Of a stretch of DNA of 64,000 nt, positions 43,245-51,343 are shown piece by piece. The position numbers were made by a program, and so were the translations under genes. Numbering within the stretch: the stretch's first letter is position 1; each line of letters opens with the position of its first letter. The stretch lies in NCBI RefSeq assembly GCF_000820085.1, contig NZ_CDBN01000077.1:1-64000 (forward strand), given 5' to 3'. The DNA is from Aeromonas sanarellii (lineage in GTDB: Bacteria > Pseudomonadota > Gammaproteobacteria > Enterobacterales > Aeromonadaceae). Below the pieces are notes generated by a model that worked only from the letters and a program-made list of their open reading frames with translations, did not search any database and was not told where the DNA came from.

Positions 43245-45350
43245 TTATCCCAGGCGCTTGAGCAGCTTCTGTGCCTCGGCGCGCTGGTGCTCGCTGCCCT
43301 GGGCTGCGGCCTCTTCCAGCAACTCCCGGGCGCTCTCCTTGTCGTCGATCTCGAGGTAGGCCCGGGCCAGATCCAGCTTGGCCCCCACCCCGCCGTCGTC
43401 GGCATCCACGTCGAAACCGTTGGACTCCGGCAACACCTCGGGGAAACCGTCAAGCCCCACGTCCAGGGAGAAGCCCTGATAGGGTTCCTGCTCCGTGCTG
43501 CTGGCGTTGGCCTCGGCCAGGAGCTTGTCTATCTCCACGTAGTCGTTGGCCTGCACTTGCTCGCGGGGCTTCAGATCGCCTGCATGGGGCTCCACCTCGG
43601 CGAAGGCATCCTCGAAGTCCGCCAGGGCCAGCTCGTTGGGATCCCAGGCCGGGCTCGCCCCCTTGGTGGGTTCCAGCCCGAGTTCGGCCAGCATGTCGTC
43701 CACGTCATCCTTGCCATAGCCGGCCCCCTCCTGAGCGTCCTTGGCGGCAGGCGCGTCCTGGGCTGGCTCGCCAAAGCCGGTCTCCACATCGCTCAAGTCG
43801 AAGTTGTCGAACGGCTCGTCACGGCGGCTCCGGCTCTCTGCCTGGGCCTTGGCCAGATCCGCCTCGAGATCCGCATCCAGCTCGGCAAACAGGGCGGCCT
43901 GCAGCTCCTCCTCCGTCATGACCTCGTCGCGGGCACGGGGGGCGGCATCAGACTCGTCGGAGAGATCCAGTTCGGGCACCACGGGGAGATCGAAGCCCCC
44001 CTCGTGGGCCAGATCGAGCTCTGGCACCAGATCCGGATCCCGGTTCGCCGTCGCCACCGCGGGCTCCACGTCGAAGGCGGACAGGGCGGTCTCGTCATCA
44101 CTGAAGATGACGTCGGCCGAGGCATCGGCCCCGCCCTGTTTCCCGCTGCCATCCGGTTCGTTGAGATCCGGCATGGGGTGCAGGGGGTCTTCATCCGTGA
44201 TGCCCACCGTCATCAGCTGATCAAACTCGCTGCTCTCGTCCCCCATCACCATGGAGGTCGATTCGGACAGGCTCTTCTCCTGCTCTTCCAGCTCGCGGCG
44301 CGCGCGGGCCCGCAGCCAGAGCGTCACCAGGGCCAGCACCAGCAGCACCGGCAGCAGGATGATCATGGCGAGGTTGAGCGGCGAGGAGAGCAGCTCCATC
44401 AGCCAGCTCTGCTTGGGTGCGGGTGCCACCACGGGGGGCACCGGCTTGGCCTTGAGCTCCGCCACCTCCTTTTGCAGCGCGGTCTGATCCTGCAACTGGG
44501 CCTTGAGGGTCTCCACCTCTTCGGTCAGGGATTGCAGACGCAGCTTGAGCCTGTGGTTCATCTCGGTGACCTGGCCGAGCTGGGCGTTGGCATCTTCCAG
44601 CGCCAGCGCCATCTCGGTGGAGGGCTTGCCCACCGGGGTAGCGGGGAGAGGGGTTGGCGCCGTGCCGGCGGCGCTGCTCGCGGCACTGTTCGCCGCCACG
44701 GGGGCGGGCGCGGCCTTGGCGGTCTCCTTCACCTCGGTGGCAGGAGCGGTCACCTTGGGCGCCGCCGGGATCGGGGCCGCCTTGGGGGCGGCAGCAGGTT
44801 TGGCCGGCGCAGGCTGACTGGCGACGGGCTGCGCGGTGCGAGCCTGCTTGCTGGCCAGGTATTTGGGGCTCAGCCCCTTCCAGCTGGCGTTGTCGCTGTT
44901 GAAGCGGCGGCGCGCCTCGGCATCCGTGATGCGGCCCGCCTCGGCCGCCGTGGGCAGCAGGATGTGGGAGCCCACCAGAATGTGGTTGATGTTGCCATCG
45001 GCAAAGCTTCTGGGGTTCTTGTCATAGATGGCCACCATGGTCTGGTAGACGCTCACCCGATTGGAGGGGCGATGCTTGCTCGCCAGGCTCCAGAGGGTAT
45101 CGGTGGGACGAACGGGACCATAACTGCCCGCCTTCGCAGAAGCCACCTGACGCACTATCGGCTCTGCCTTGGGCAATACGACGGGGGCCACGGGCTGGGC
45201 CTGGGGCTCTGGTTGCACCGCGGGGGGCGGTGAGCCGTCCGGCCCCTTGAGCTCGACAAAGAAAGGCTCTCGCCCCGCCTCGTCGGCCTGAACCGTGCCC
45301 AGAAGCCCCAATGCGAGTAGCGTTGCCAGCGTTATGCGGGAATGTCCCAT
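43245..45350 (-). CDS. fimV: FimV/TspA-family polar hub protein with LysM domain
   Basis: A 701-residue inner-membrane protein. A signal-type N-terminus (cleavage near VQADE) is followed by a periplasmic LysM-like peptidoglycan-binding domain (about 76-134; PTDTLWSLASKHRPSN), an Ala/Pro-rich linker (about 165-240), a coiled coil (about 245-302) and one transmembrane helix (about 325-345). After this comes a very acidic cytoplasmic region with repeated EL/ELDL segments and a C-terminal TPR-like FimV motif (DLARAYLEIDDKESARELLEE). Family members organise cell poles and support type IV pilus and secretion function. The start MGHSRITLATL has AAGGAA upstream. Confidence 0.93.
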   Translation of the reverse strand: MGHSRITLATLLALGLLGTVQADEAGREPFFVELKGPDGSPPPAVQPEPQAQPVAPVVLPKAEPIVRQVASAKAGSYGPVRPTDTLWSLASKHRPSNRVSVYQTMVAIYDKNPRSFADGNINHILVGSHILLPTAAEAGRITDAEARRRFNSDNASWKGLSPKYLASKQARTAQPVASQPAPAKPAAAPKAAPIPAAPKVTAPATEVKETAKAAPAPVAANSAASSAAGTAPTPLPATPVGKPSTEMALALEDANAQLGQVTEMNHRLKLRLQSLTEEVETLKAQLQDQTALQKEVAELKAKPVPPVVAPAPKQSWLMELLSSPLNLAMIILLPVLLVLALVTLWLRARARRELEEQEKSLSESTSMVMGDESSEFDQLMTVGITDEDPLHPMPDLNEPDGSGKQGGADASADVIFSDDETALSAFDVEPAVATANRDPDLVPELDLAHEGGFDLPVVPELDLSDESDAAPRARDEVMTEEELQAALFAELDADLEADLAKAQAESRSRRDEPFDNFDLSDVETGFGEPAQDAPAAKDAQEGAGYGKDDVDDMLAELGLEPTKGASPAWDPNELALADFEDAFAEVEPHAGDLKPREQVQANDYVEIDKLLAEANASSTEQEPYQGFSLDVGLDGFPEVLPESNGFDVDADDGGVGAKLDLARAYLEIDDKESARELLEEAAAQGSEHQRAEAQKLLKRLG

Positions 45351-45605
45351 ATTCGTTCCTTCGTATGACGGCCCTATCACATTGAAAAATCTGGATAGTT
45401 ACCCCAAAACAATCGGCTCAATATAAATCAGGCGCCGGTCTCAAGCCAGCGATCCGACATATTTCGCGCCCGGCCGCTGCCAAATAAGAGCCCCGGACGC
45501 GAACCAGAGTGTAGAAAAAAACCTAGTTCACTGATATCTCTCAAGATTCCAAAAACCGGAGAGTGGGTTCCCGGTCACATCCCGGCGCCACGGCGCCGGC
45601 GCAAG

Positions 45606-45625
45606 GGCGGGGTTCCCTCCCCGCC
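45606..45625 (-). terminator. Hairpin after asd
   Basis: GGCGGGG and CCCCGCC flank a six-base loop just downstream of the asd stop. A second CCGGCGCC palindrome lies beside it. The U tract is poor (CTTGC), so termination may need Rho. Confidence 0.5.
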
Positions 45626-45636
45626 GCAGGCCGGCA

Positions 45637-46653
45637 TCAGAGGTAGTCGCGCACCAGCAGTTCGGCAATCTGCACGCTGTTAGTCGCCGCGCCCTTACGA
45701 ACGTTATCGGCCACGATCCACATATTGATACCGCAAGGGTGAGAAATATCCTGGCGCACCCGTCCGACCAGCACCTCATCCTTGCCGGTGGCGTCGCGCA
45801 CCGGGGTCGGATAGTCGTGCTCGTCGTCAAACAGGGTGACGCCCGGGGCATGGCGCAGCAGCTCCTTCACCTGTTCGGCGTCCAGCGGCTGATGCAGCTC
45901 CACGTGGACCGCCTCGGCGTGGCCGTAGAAGACCGGCACCCGCACGCAGGTGGGGTTCACGGCGATGCTGGCATCCCCCAGGATCTTCTGGGTTTCCCAC
46001 ACCATCTTCATCTCCTCGCGGGTGTAGCCGTTGTCGGTGAAGGCGTCGATCTGCGGGATGAGGTTGAAGGCGATCTGCTGCGGGTAGAGGGCGGGCTCCA
46101 CCGGGCGACCGTTGAGCAGGTGAGCGGTCTGGCCCGCCAGCTCGCTCACCCCCTCCTTGCCGGAGCCGGAGACGGACTGGTAGGTCGCCACGTTGATGCG
46201 GGCGATGCCCACCTCGTCGTGCAGGGGCTTGAGCGCCACCAGCATCTGGATGGTGGAGCAGTTCGGGTTCGCGATGATGTTGCGGTTGCGAAAATCCGCC
46301 AGGGCGTCCGGGTTCACTTCCGGGATCACCAGGGGGATGTCCTCGTCGTAACGGAAGCAGGAAGTGTTGTCGATGACGATGCAGCCGTGCTCGGCGGCAA
46401 TCGGCGCCCACTTGGCAGAGACCTCGGCCCCGGCGGAGAAGAGGGCTACTTGCACCTGGCTCCAGTCAAACGCCTCCACGTCCAGGATCTCGACGTTCTT
46501 GCCGCCAAAGCGCACCGTGTCGCCGGCACTGCGGCTGGAGGCCAGCGGATAGAGGGTGGCGACCGGGAAGCCGCGCTCCTCCAGGATCTCGATCATGGCC
46601 TCACCCACGGCGCCGCTCGCGCCCAATACCGCTACGTTGAATTGCTGACTCAC
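45637..46653 (-). CDS. asd: Aspartate-semialdehyde dehydrogenase
   Basis: A 338-residue NADPH-dependent enzyme making aspartate semialdehyde for Lys, Thr, Met and diaminopimelate synthesis. The N-terminal VAVLGASGAVGEAMIEIL is the nucleotide site. The catalytic Cys132 is in ANPNCSTIQM, and the substrate Arg/His segment is near VRVPVFYGHAEAVHVEL. It corresponds in position to E. coli usg, which lacks activity, but here the Cys is kept, so the enzyme should be active. The start is GTG, with AGGAGA seven bases upstream. It is flanked by pdxB upstream and fimV downstream. Confidence 0.93.
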   Translation of the reverse strand: MSQQFNVAVLGASGAVGEAMIEILEERGFPVATLYPLASSRSAGDTVRFGGKNVEILDVEAFDWSQVQVALFSAGAEVSAKWAPIAAEHGCIVIDNTSCFRYDEDIPLVIPEVNPDALADFRNRNIIANPNCSTIQMLVALKPLHDEVGIARINVATYQSVSGSGKEGVSELAGQTAHLLNGRPVEPALYPQQIAFNLIPQIDAFTDNGYTREEMKMVWETQKILGDASIAVNPTCVRVPVFYGHAEAVHVELHQPLDAEQVKELLRHAPGVTLFDDEHDYPTPVRDATGKDEVLVGRVRQDISHPCGINMWIVADNVRKGAATNSVQIAELLVRDYL

Positions 46654-46793
46654 TGTTGTCTCTCCTGTGATGCTGCCTGTCGGGGCCGGGCATGGGGCCT
46701 CCGGGTGGCAAGCGTGATCGTCTGATGGCGGCCCGGCACCACGCCGGGCCGAGGCGAAGAACCGGCCTTGCGCCCGGATCCTCGCCGTTGAAA

Positions 46794-47921
46794 TTAGGTT
46801 GATGCGCCCACGACGGCAAAGCCCAGGCGGGCCAGCCTGTCGTCGGCGAAGGGGCCCTTCACCTGCAGGGAGGAGAGCTCGCGCCGCTCCGGGTAGCGCT
46901 TGCGCTGCTCGTCGAAGCTACCGGGCAGCCCGATCCGGTTGCGAAAACGGGCGTCGTCCCGGCGCACGTCATAGATGAGGTGGACGAGCTGCTTGATGAG
47001 GCCCTGATCCGCCGGCTGACCCGGCGTCACGTCGCGCACCTCGGGGGCGGGCAAGAGGGATTGCAGATCCTGGCGCGGCATGCGCCCCAGCTGCCGGCAG
47101 AGCGCCTCATAGAGCATCCAGGTGCCGCGGGCCTTGCCCTCCAGGCTGTAACCTGCGATGTGCGGCGTGGCTATCTCGGTGTAAGGCACCAGGGCTTCTA
47201 GGGGCTCGGGCTCCCCTTCCCAGACGTCCATCACCAGCCTGAGTGGGGCCGGGCCTTGCTGGCGGGCGAGCAGGGCCCGGTTGTCCCACACCTCGCCGCG
47301 GGAGGCGTTGATGAGGATCTGCCCGGCCGGACGGGCCGCTATCTCGCGCTCCCCCAGCAGGTGGAAGGTGGCATCCTGTCCCTCGCGGGTATAGGGGACA
47401 TGGAAGCTGACGATGTCGGCGCCAAGGGCGGTCCGGTAGTCCACGTAGTCGCCGGCCGCGCCGCTACGGACCCGGGGCGGGTCGCAGCGCAGCACCTTCA
47501 TGCCGAGCGCCTCGGCCTTGCCGGCCACGCTCTCGCCGGTGTTGCCGGCGCCGATGACGGCGAGGCTCATCTCGCTCAAGTTCAGCTCGTGACGCTCGGC
47601 CAATACCAGCAGGGCCGAGAGCACATAGTCGCCGACCGACACCTTGTTGCAGCCGGGGGCGCTGAAGAAGGGAATGCCCCGCGCCGCCAGCAGGCCCTGA
47701 TCGATGTGGTCCGTGCCGATAGTGGCGGTGCCGACGAAGCCCAGCCTGGGGCTGGTCGCCAGCAACGCTTCGTTGACCCGGGTCACGGAGCGCACCAGCA
47801 GCACGTCCGCCTCTTGCAGATCCGCCGCCGTTATTGCTCTTCCCGGCAGGGGGATCACTTCACCAAATTCGGCAAACAGCTCCAGGGCATGGGGCATATT
47901 TTCATCAACGACGATCTTCAT
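46794..47921 (-). CDS. pdxB: Erythronate-4-phosphate dehydrogenase
   Basis: A 375-residue D-2-hydroxyacid dehydrogenase in the DXP-dependent pyridoxal phosphate pathway. The NAD fold has AVIGAGNTGESVAGKAEALGM. Catalytic Arg, Glu and His are in INASRGEVWDN, VMDVWEGEPEP and ATPHIAGYSLEGKARG. A PdxB-specific dimerisation domain fills the C-terminus. The ATG at MKIVVDENMP fits the family; the ribosome site is weak and a TTG five codons earlier is possible. The gene precedes asd on the minus strand and is divergent from pgpB. Confidence 0.94.
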   Translation of the reverse strand: MKIVVDENMPHALELFAEFGEVIPLPGRAITAADLQEADVLLVRSVTRVNEALLATSPRLGFVGTATIGTDHIDQGLLAARGIPFFSAPGCNKVSVGDYVLSALLVLAERHELNLSEMSLAVIGAGNTGESVAGKAEALGMKVLRCDPPRVRSGAAGDYVDYRTALGADIVSFHVPYTREGQDATFHLLGEREIAARPAGQILINASRGEVWDNRALLARQQGPAPLRLVMDVWEGEPEPLEALVPYTEIATPHIAGYSLEGKARGTWMLYEALCRQLGRMPRQDLQSLLPAPEVRDVTPGQPADQGLIKQLVHLIYDVRRDDARFRNRIGLPGSFDEQRKRYPERRELSSLQVKGPFADDRLARLGFAVVGAST

Positions 47922-48164
47922 CGACACGGGTCTCAATCCACAAGGGCCACAGGCGCGCCATTCTAGCCCAAACGCACCGAATTTTCAGAGGCTTGTTCTC
48001 GAACTCCCCACCCGGCACAGAGGGGCGGCGCCGCCACGGGCTGGCGACCTCCCTGTGTAACAGCATGTTGCCCCACGCCGCCCCCGGCTTGACCGCTGGG
48101 GCCTGGCTGGCACAATGGCGCCTCCTTGTTAGCCGCGCCCAGCGCCACCGACCAGAGCTCCGCC

Positions 48165-48887
48165 ATGCCGACCCACTCCTCTTCACTGCCCCGCCGTCAG
48201 GTGCTTGGCTTCAACGCCGTGCTGCTGTTGCCGCTACTGTTGCTCGTCTGCCTGCCCTGGCAGCCCTTCATGAGCGACGCCCTGCACTCGGGCTGGCTCT
48301 GGTGGCCCTATGCCCTGACCCGGATGGTGGACCTGCCGGGCATCGCCGTCACCGTTGCCGCCCTGTTGCTGCTGACCCGACACAAGCTGACGCTGGATGG
48401 TCGCGCCCTGCTGGCGCTGGCCGGCGCCATGTTTGCCGTACTGGCGAGCGACTGGATCATCAAGAGTCTCGTCAAACAGCTGACCGAGGAGCCCAGACCC
48501 TACCTTCTCTGGCTGGAACGCCAGGAACTTATCCCCGCCATCCGCCAGTTCTATGCCGGCAGCCTGGCGCTTCGCGGCGAACAGGTCCACGCCGCGACCC
48601 AGTTGCTGGCGCTGCCCGCCTGGCTCGGCCAGCACTGGCAGGCAGAGGTCAACTACGCCTTCCCCTCCGGCCACAGCATCGCCGCCATGAGCCTGGCCCA
48701 GTTCTTCGGCCTGATCTGGCTGGCCCGCGCCCCCGCCGGGGTCTGGCTGCTGCCGCTCTGGGCCCTCGGCATCGGTCTGTCGCGCACCCTGATCGGCATG
48801 CACTGGCCCCTGGACGTGCTGGCGAGCGCCCTGCTCGGCAGCCTGACCGCGCTCCTGGCCGCCCGCTGGTGGCTGCGCCACTACTGA
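48165..48887 (+). CDS. pgpB: PAP2-family lipid phosphatase, PgpB-like
   Basis: A 240-residue membrane phosphatase with about six helices. The acid phosphatase signature is complete: KQLTEEPRP (motif 1, residues 104-112), PSGHSIAAM (motif 2) and SRTLIGMHWPLDVL (motif 3). E. coli PgpB acts on phosphatidylglycerophosphate and undecaprenyl pyrophosphate; the same is expected here. The start MPTHSSSLPRR was chosen by family fit, as no clear ribosome site is seen. A bidirectional terminator follows. Confidence 0.88.
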   Translation: MPTHSSSLPRRQVLGFNAVLLLPLLLLVCLPWQPFMSDALHSGWLWWPYALTRMVDLPGIAVTVAALLLLTRHKLTLDGRALLALAGAMFAVLASDWIIKSLVKQLTEEPRPYLLWLERQELIPAIRQFYAGSLALRGEQVHAATQLLALPAWLGQHWQAEVNYAFPSGHSIAAMSLAQFFGLIWLARAPAGVWLLPLWALGIGLSRTLIGMHWPLDVLASALLGSLTALLAARWWLRHY

Positions 48888-48903
48888 CGCCTCCCCTTTG
48901 TCC

Positions 48904-48937
48904 AATGAAAACGGGCACCTGGGTGCCCGTTTTCATT
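48904..48937. terminator. Bidirectional terminator between pgpB and metQ
   Basis: A 16-bp inverted repeat, AATGAAAACGGGCACC and its complement, has A and U tracts on both sides and ends both convergent genes. Confidence 0.92.
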
Positions 48938-48949
48938 GCTGCTTCAGCC

Positions 48950-49771
48950 TCAGCCCTTTTGCTGCCAGCCCTCGGGGTACTTGTAGCCGACGAAGCGCTT
49001 GACGGCGTAGGCCTTGAACTCGGGGGAGTTGTAGGCGGCCGCCACGTCCTTGGCGAACGGCTTGTCTGCGTCGGCGCTCTTCACCACCACCCAGTTGATG
49101 AAGTCGTAGCTGCGCTCGAGGAAGAGTCCGGAGCTGAACGGGATGCCGCTCGAGGCGGCGAAGTTGCCGTTGATGACAGAGAAGTCCACGTCCTCACGGG
49201 AGCGCGGCAGTTGCGCCGCCTCCAGCAGCACCAGCTTGAGGTTGTGGGGGTTGTTCACCACGTCGAACTCGCTCGCCTTGAGGGGGTTTATCCCCTCCTT
49301 GAGGGTCAGCCAGCCCAGATCCTGCAGCATCAGCAGCGCCCGCGCCTGGTTGGTGGGATCGTTCGGGATGGCGACCGAGCTCCCCTCTTTCACCGCCTTC
49401 AGCTCCCCCAGTTTGCCGGCATAGAGCCCCATAGGGCCGGTCGGCACCTGGGTGATGGGCGCCAGCGACAACCCCCTGTCTTTGGAGAAGCTATCCAGAT
49501 AGGGCTTGTGCTGGAAGCAGTTCACGTCCAGCGAGCCATCGGCCAGGGCGATGTTGGGGGTCACGTAGTCGGTGAACTCCACCAGCTTGACCTGGTAGCC
49601 CTTGGCCTCGAGCTGCGGCTTGATGGAGTCGGTCACCATGTCGGCAAAGTCCCCGACCGTGGTGCCGATGACGATCTCCTTCTTGGCCGGATCGGCGGCC
49701 AGAACGGAAAGCGGCAGGCTGCCGGCCAGCAGGGCCAGGGCGGAGAGGGTGAAGAAGGTACGACGCTGCAT
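48950..49771 (-). CDS. MetQ/NlpA-family methionine-type substrate-binding protein
   Basis: A 273-residue periplasmic binding protein of the NlpA/MetQ family. It has a cleavable signal peptide (about 1-25, VLAADPAKK). There is no lipobox Cys, so it should be soluble, unlike most MetQ lipoproteins. IVIGTTVGDFADMVTD, VKLVEFTDYVTPNIALADGSLDVNCFQHKPYLD and IPNDPTNQARALLMLQDLGW are family regions that line the methionine pocket. No metN or metI lies beside it, so it probably serves a permease encoded elsewhere. A good MetJ-type operator and promoter lie upstream, which supports methionine as ligand. Confidence 0.88.
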   Translation of the reverse strand: MQRRTFFTLSALALLAGSLPLSVLAADPAKKEIVIGTTVGDFADMVTDSIKPQLEAKGYQVKLVEFTDYVTPNIALADGSLDVNCFQHKPYLDSFSKDRGLSLAPITQVPTGPMGLYAGKLGELKAVKEGSSVAIPNDPTNQARALLMLQDLGWLTLKEGINPLKASEFDVVNNPHNLKLVLLEAAQLPRSREDVDFSVINGNFAASSGIPFSSGLFLERSYDFINWVVVKSADADKPFAKDVAAAYNSPEFKAYAVKRFVGYKYPEGWQQKG

Positions 49772-49837
49772 AGAAACTCCCTGTCTACATGATGATCAAA
49801 ACGGTGGTCGTGGGTATCGTGGAAGAAGAAACACCAC

Positions 49838-49861
49838 AACCATCTAGCCATCCAAACGGCT
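49838..49861 (-). promoter_or_regulatory. Probable MetJ operator of the metQ-like gene
   Basis: Read on the minus strand the site is three adjacent 8-mers, AGCCGTTT, GGATGGCT and AGATGGTT, each matching the met box AGACGTCT at five or six of eight positions. It lies 12 bases downstream of the probable -10, about 67-90 bases before the start codon. The rest of the 353-base gap to the VOC gene shows no gene. Confidence 0.6.
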
Positions 49862-49872
49862 AATTGAGACCA

Positions 49873-49900
49873 CCATAACAGAGCGTGTTCCCTTCGCCAA
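49873..49900 (-). promoter_or_regulatory. Probable metQ promoter
   Basis: On the minus strand TTGGCG (-35) and TTATGG (-10) are spaced by 16 bases and run directly into the MetJ boxes. Confidence 0.5.
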
Positions 49901-50124
49901 GCAACAAAACCGGGCAAGCTTGCCCGAATGCTGGCTGAGCCAGGCCGGTGCCTGGATAGAAAATTTTTGACAGAACACACAGTTGCGGCTTTCTCCCATC
50001 CCGTAGAAGGCAGCATATGGCCTACTGTGGTCAGTCGGCCCCCATCATTCGGGGAATACGGCAGGTGGCTCCGAGGGGCGACATTGCCCTCACCCCCTTC
50101 ATCCATTCAGCACAAGGAGTGGCA

Positions 50125-50511
50125 ATGTTCGATCATGTTGAAATCAAGGTGGTGCGTTTCGACGACTGCCAACGCTTCTACGCAACCGTGCTGGCGCCCC
50201 TCCTGATAGAACTCAAATGGGCAGACAAAGACGCCGCAGGTTTCGGCCGGCTTGGTCACGACAAGGTAGGCTTCCTGATTGAGCGGGGCGACCAGGGCGC
50301 CCCCTGCCATCTTGCCTTCGCGGCCAGCACCGCGGCGCAGGTGGATGCGTTCCATCGGACTGGCGTCATGGCCGGCTTTGCCTGTAACGGGCAGCCGGGG
50401 CTGCGCCCCCACTATGCCCCCGATTATTACGCCGCCTTCCTGCGCGATCCGGACGGCAACAACATAGAGGCATTGGCCTACCTTGCGCCCTCTGGCATGG
50501 CGAGTGCGTGA
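50125..50511 (+). CDS. VOC-family (glyoxalase-like) protein
   Basis: A 128-residue protein of the vicinal oxygen chelate fold. MFDHVEIKVVRFDDCQRFYATVLAPL is the typical start with a metal-ligand His. The second half ends YYAAFLRDPDGNNIEALAYLA, the usual glyoxalase/bleomycin-resistance C-terminal strand with Glu. The reaction is unknown. The start has AAGGAGTGGCA upstream. The following isochorismatase-like gene begins 77 bases after its stop on the same strand, so the two may be cotranscribed. Confidence 0.85.
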   Translation: MFDHVEIKVVRFDDCQRFYATVLAPLLIELKWADKDAAGFGRLGHDKVGFLIERGDQGAPCHLAFAASTAAQVDAFHRTGVMAGFACNGQPGLRPHYAPDYYAAFLRDPDGNNIEALAYLAPSGMASA

Positions 50512-50588
50512 AGAGGCGCAGCTTGCCAGCAGAAGCCGGTATCTTTGACCTAGGGGCCAGGAAACCCGCCACAAACGAGGAGAAAATC

Positions 50589-51128
50589 ATGCTTGAACGC
50601 CGCGACGTCGGCCTGCTGGTCGTGGATATCCAGGGCAAGCTCGCCCGCCTGGTGGAGGGGAGCGACTCGCTCATCGCCAACACGGCCAGGCTGGTGCAGG
50701 GTGCGAAGGCGCTGGGCCTGCCGGTGGTCTGGCTGGAGCAAAATCCCGAGAAACTCGGCGCCACCGTGCCCGAGTTGCGGCCGCTGCAGGCGGAGGATCC
50801 CGTGCTGACCAAGTTCAGCTTCGGTGCACTGGGGGAGCCGGCCGTGGCCGACACCCTCGCGAGGACGGGAGTCAGCCACTGGCTGGTGTGCGGCATCGAG
50901 ACCCATATCTGCGTCTACCAGAGCGTGCTGGGACTGCTGGCGGGCGGCGCCCGGGTCTCCCTGGTGGTGGATGCGGTGTCGTCCCGCAGTGCCGCCAACC
51001 GGGATCTCGCCATCGGTCAGCTGGCGGCCAGGGGGGCGGCCCTCACCTCCGTGGAGATGTGCCTCTTTGATCTGATGGGGGATTGCCGCCACCCGGCGTT
51101 TCGCCAGATCCTCTCCCTGGTGAAGTGA
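50589..51128 (+). CDS. Isochorismatase-family cysteine hydrolase
   Basis: A 179-residue hydrolase of the isochorismatase-like (YcaC/nicotinamidase) superfamily. The catalytic triad is visible as Asp13 (LVVDIQGKL), Lys75 (LTKFSFGAL) and Cys108 (CGIETHICVYQS) with the cis-peptide GIETH. The substrate is not predictable. The start (MLERRDVG) has GAGGAGA upstream; the frame is open further 5' but that part has no family resemblance. It is followed six bases later by a small membrane protein gene. Confidence 0.87.
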   Translation: MLERRDVGLLVVDIQGKLARLVEGSDSLIANTARLVQGAKALGLPVVWLEQNPEKLGATVPELRPLQAEDPVLTKFSFGALGEPAVADTLARTGVSHWLVCGIETHICVYQSVLGLLAGGARVSLVVDAVSSRSAANRDLAIGQLAARGAALTSVEMCLFDLMGDCRHPAFRQILSLVK

Positions 51129-51133
51129 CCGCC

Positions 51134-51325
51134 ATGATGGACAACATGGCGCCCCTGATGTTTGCCCTCATCGCCTTCGGGGTGGCGCTCACGGTAACCA
51201 TGACGGGCATGGCGGCCACCCGCCACTATCTGGCCTGGCTCTGGCTGGGGATCATGCTCTTCTTCGGGCTGTGGTGGGTGCTGCTGGGCCTGCCTGCGCT
51301 CCTCGCCGAACCGACCCCTCTCTGA
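51134..51325 (+). CDS. Small two-helix membrane protein
   Basis: A 63-residue hydrophobic protein, MMDNMAPLMFALIAFGVALT and so on, with two predicted transmembrane helices (about 8-27 and 34-56). I do not recognise a family. It starts six bases after the isochorismatase-like gene. There is no strong ribosome site, so coupling to the upstream stop is likely. It is convergent to modF, 18 bases away. Support is length, hydrophobic pattern and spacing only. Confidence 0.55.
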   Translation: MMDNMAPLMFALIAFGVALTVTMTGMAATRHYLAWLWLGIMLFFGLWWVLLGLPALLAEPTPL

Positions 51326-51343
51326 TCATACCGCCCGGGCGGC

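Noticed and set aside
43287..45233. Long plus-strand open frame opposite fimV
   Set aside because: Leu/Gly/His-rich low-complexity translation mirroring the acidic fimV coding strand; no family resemblance.
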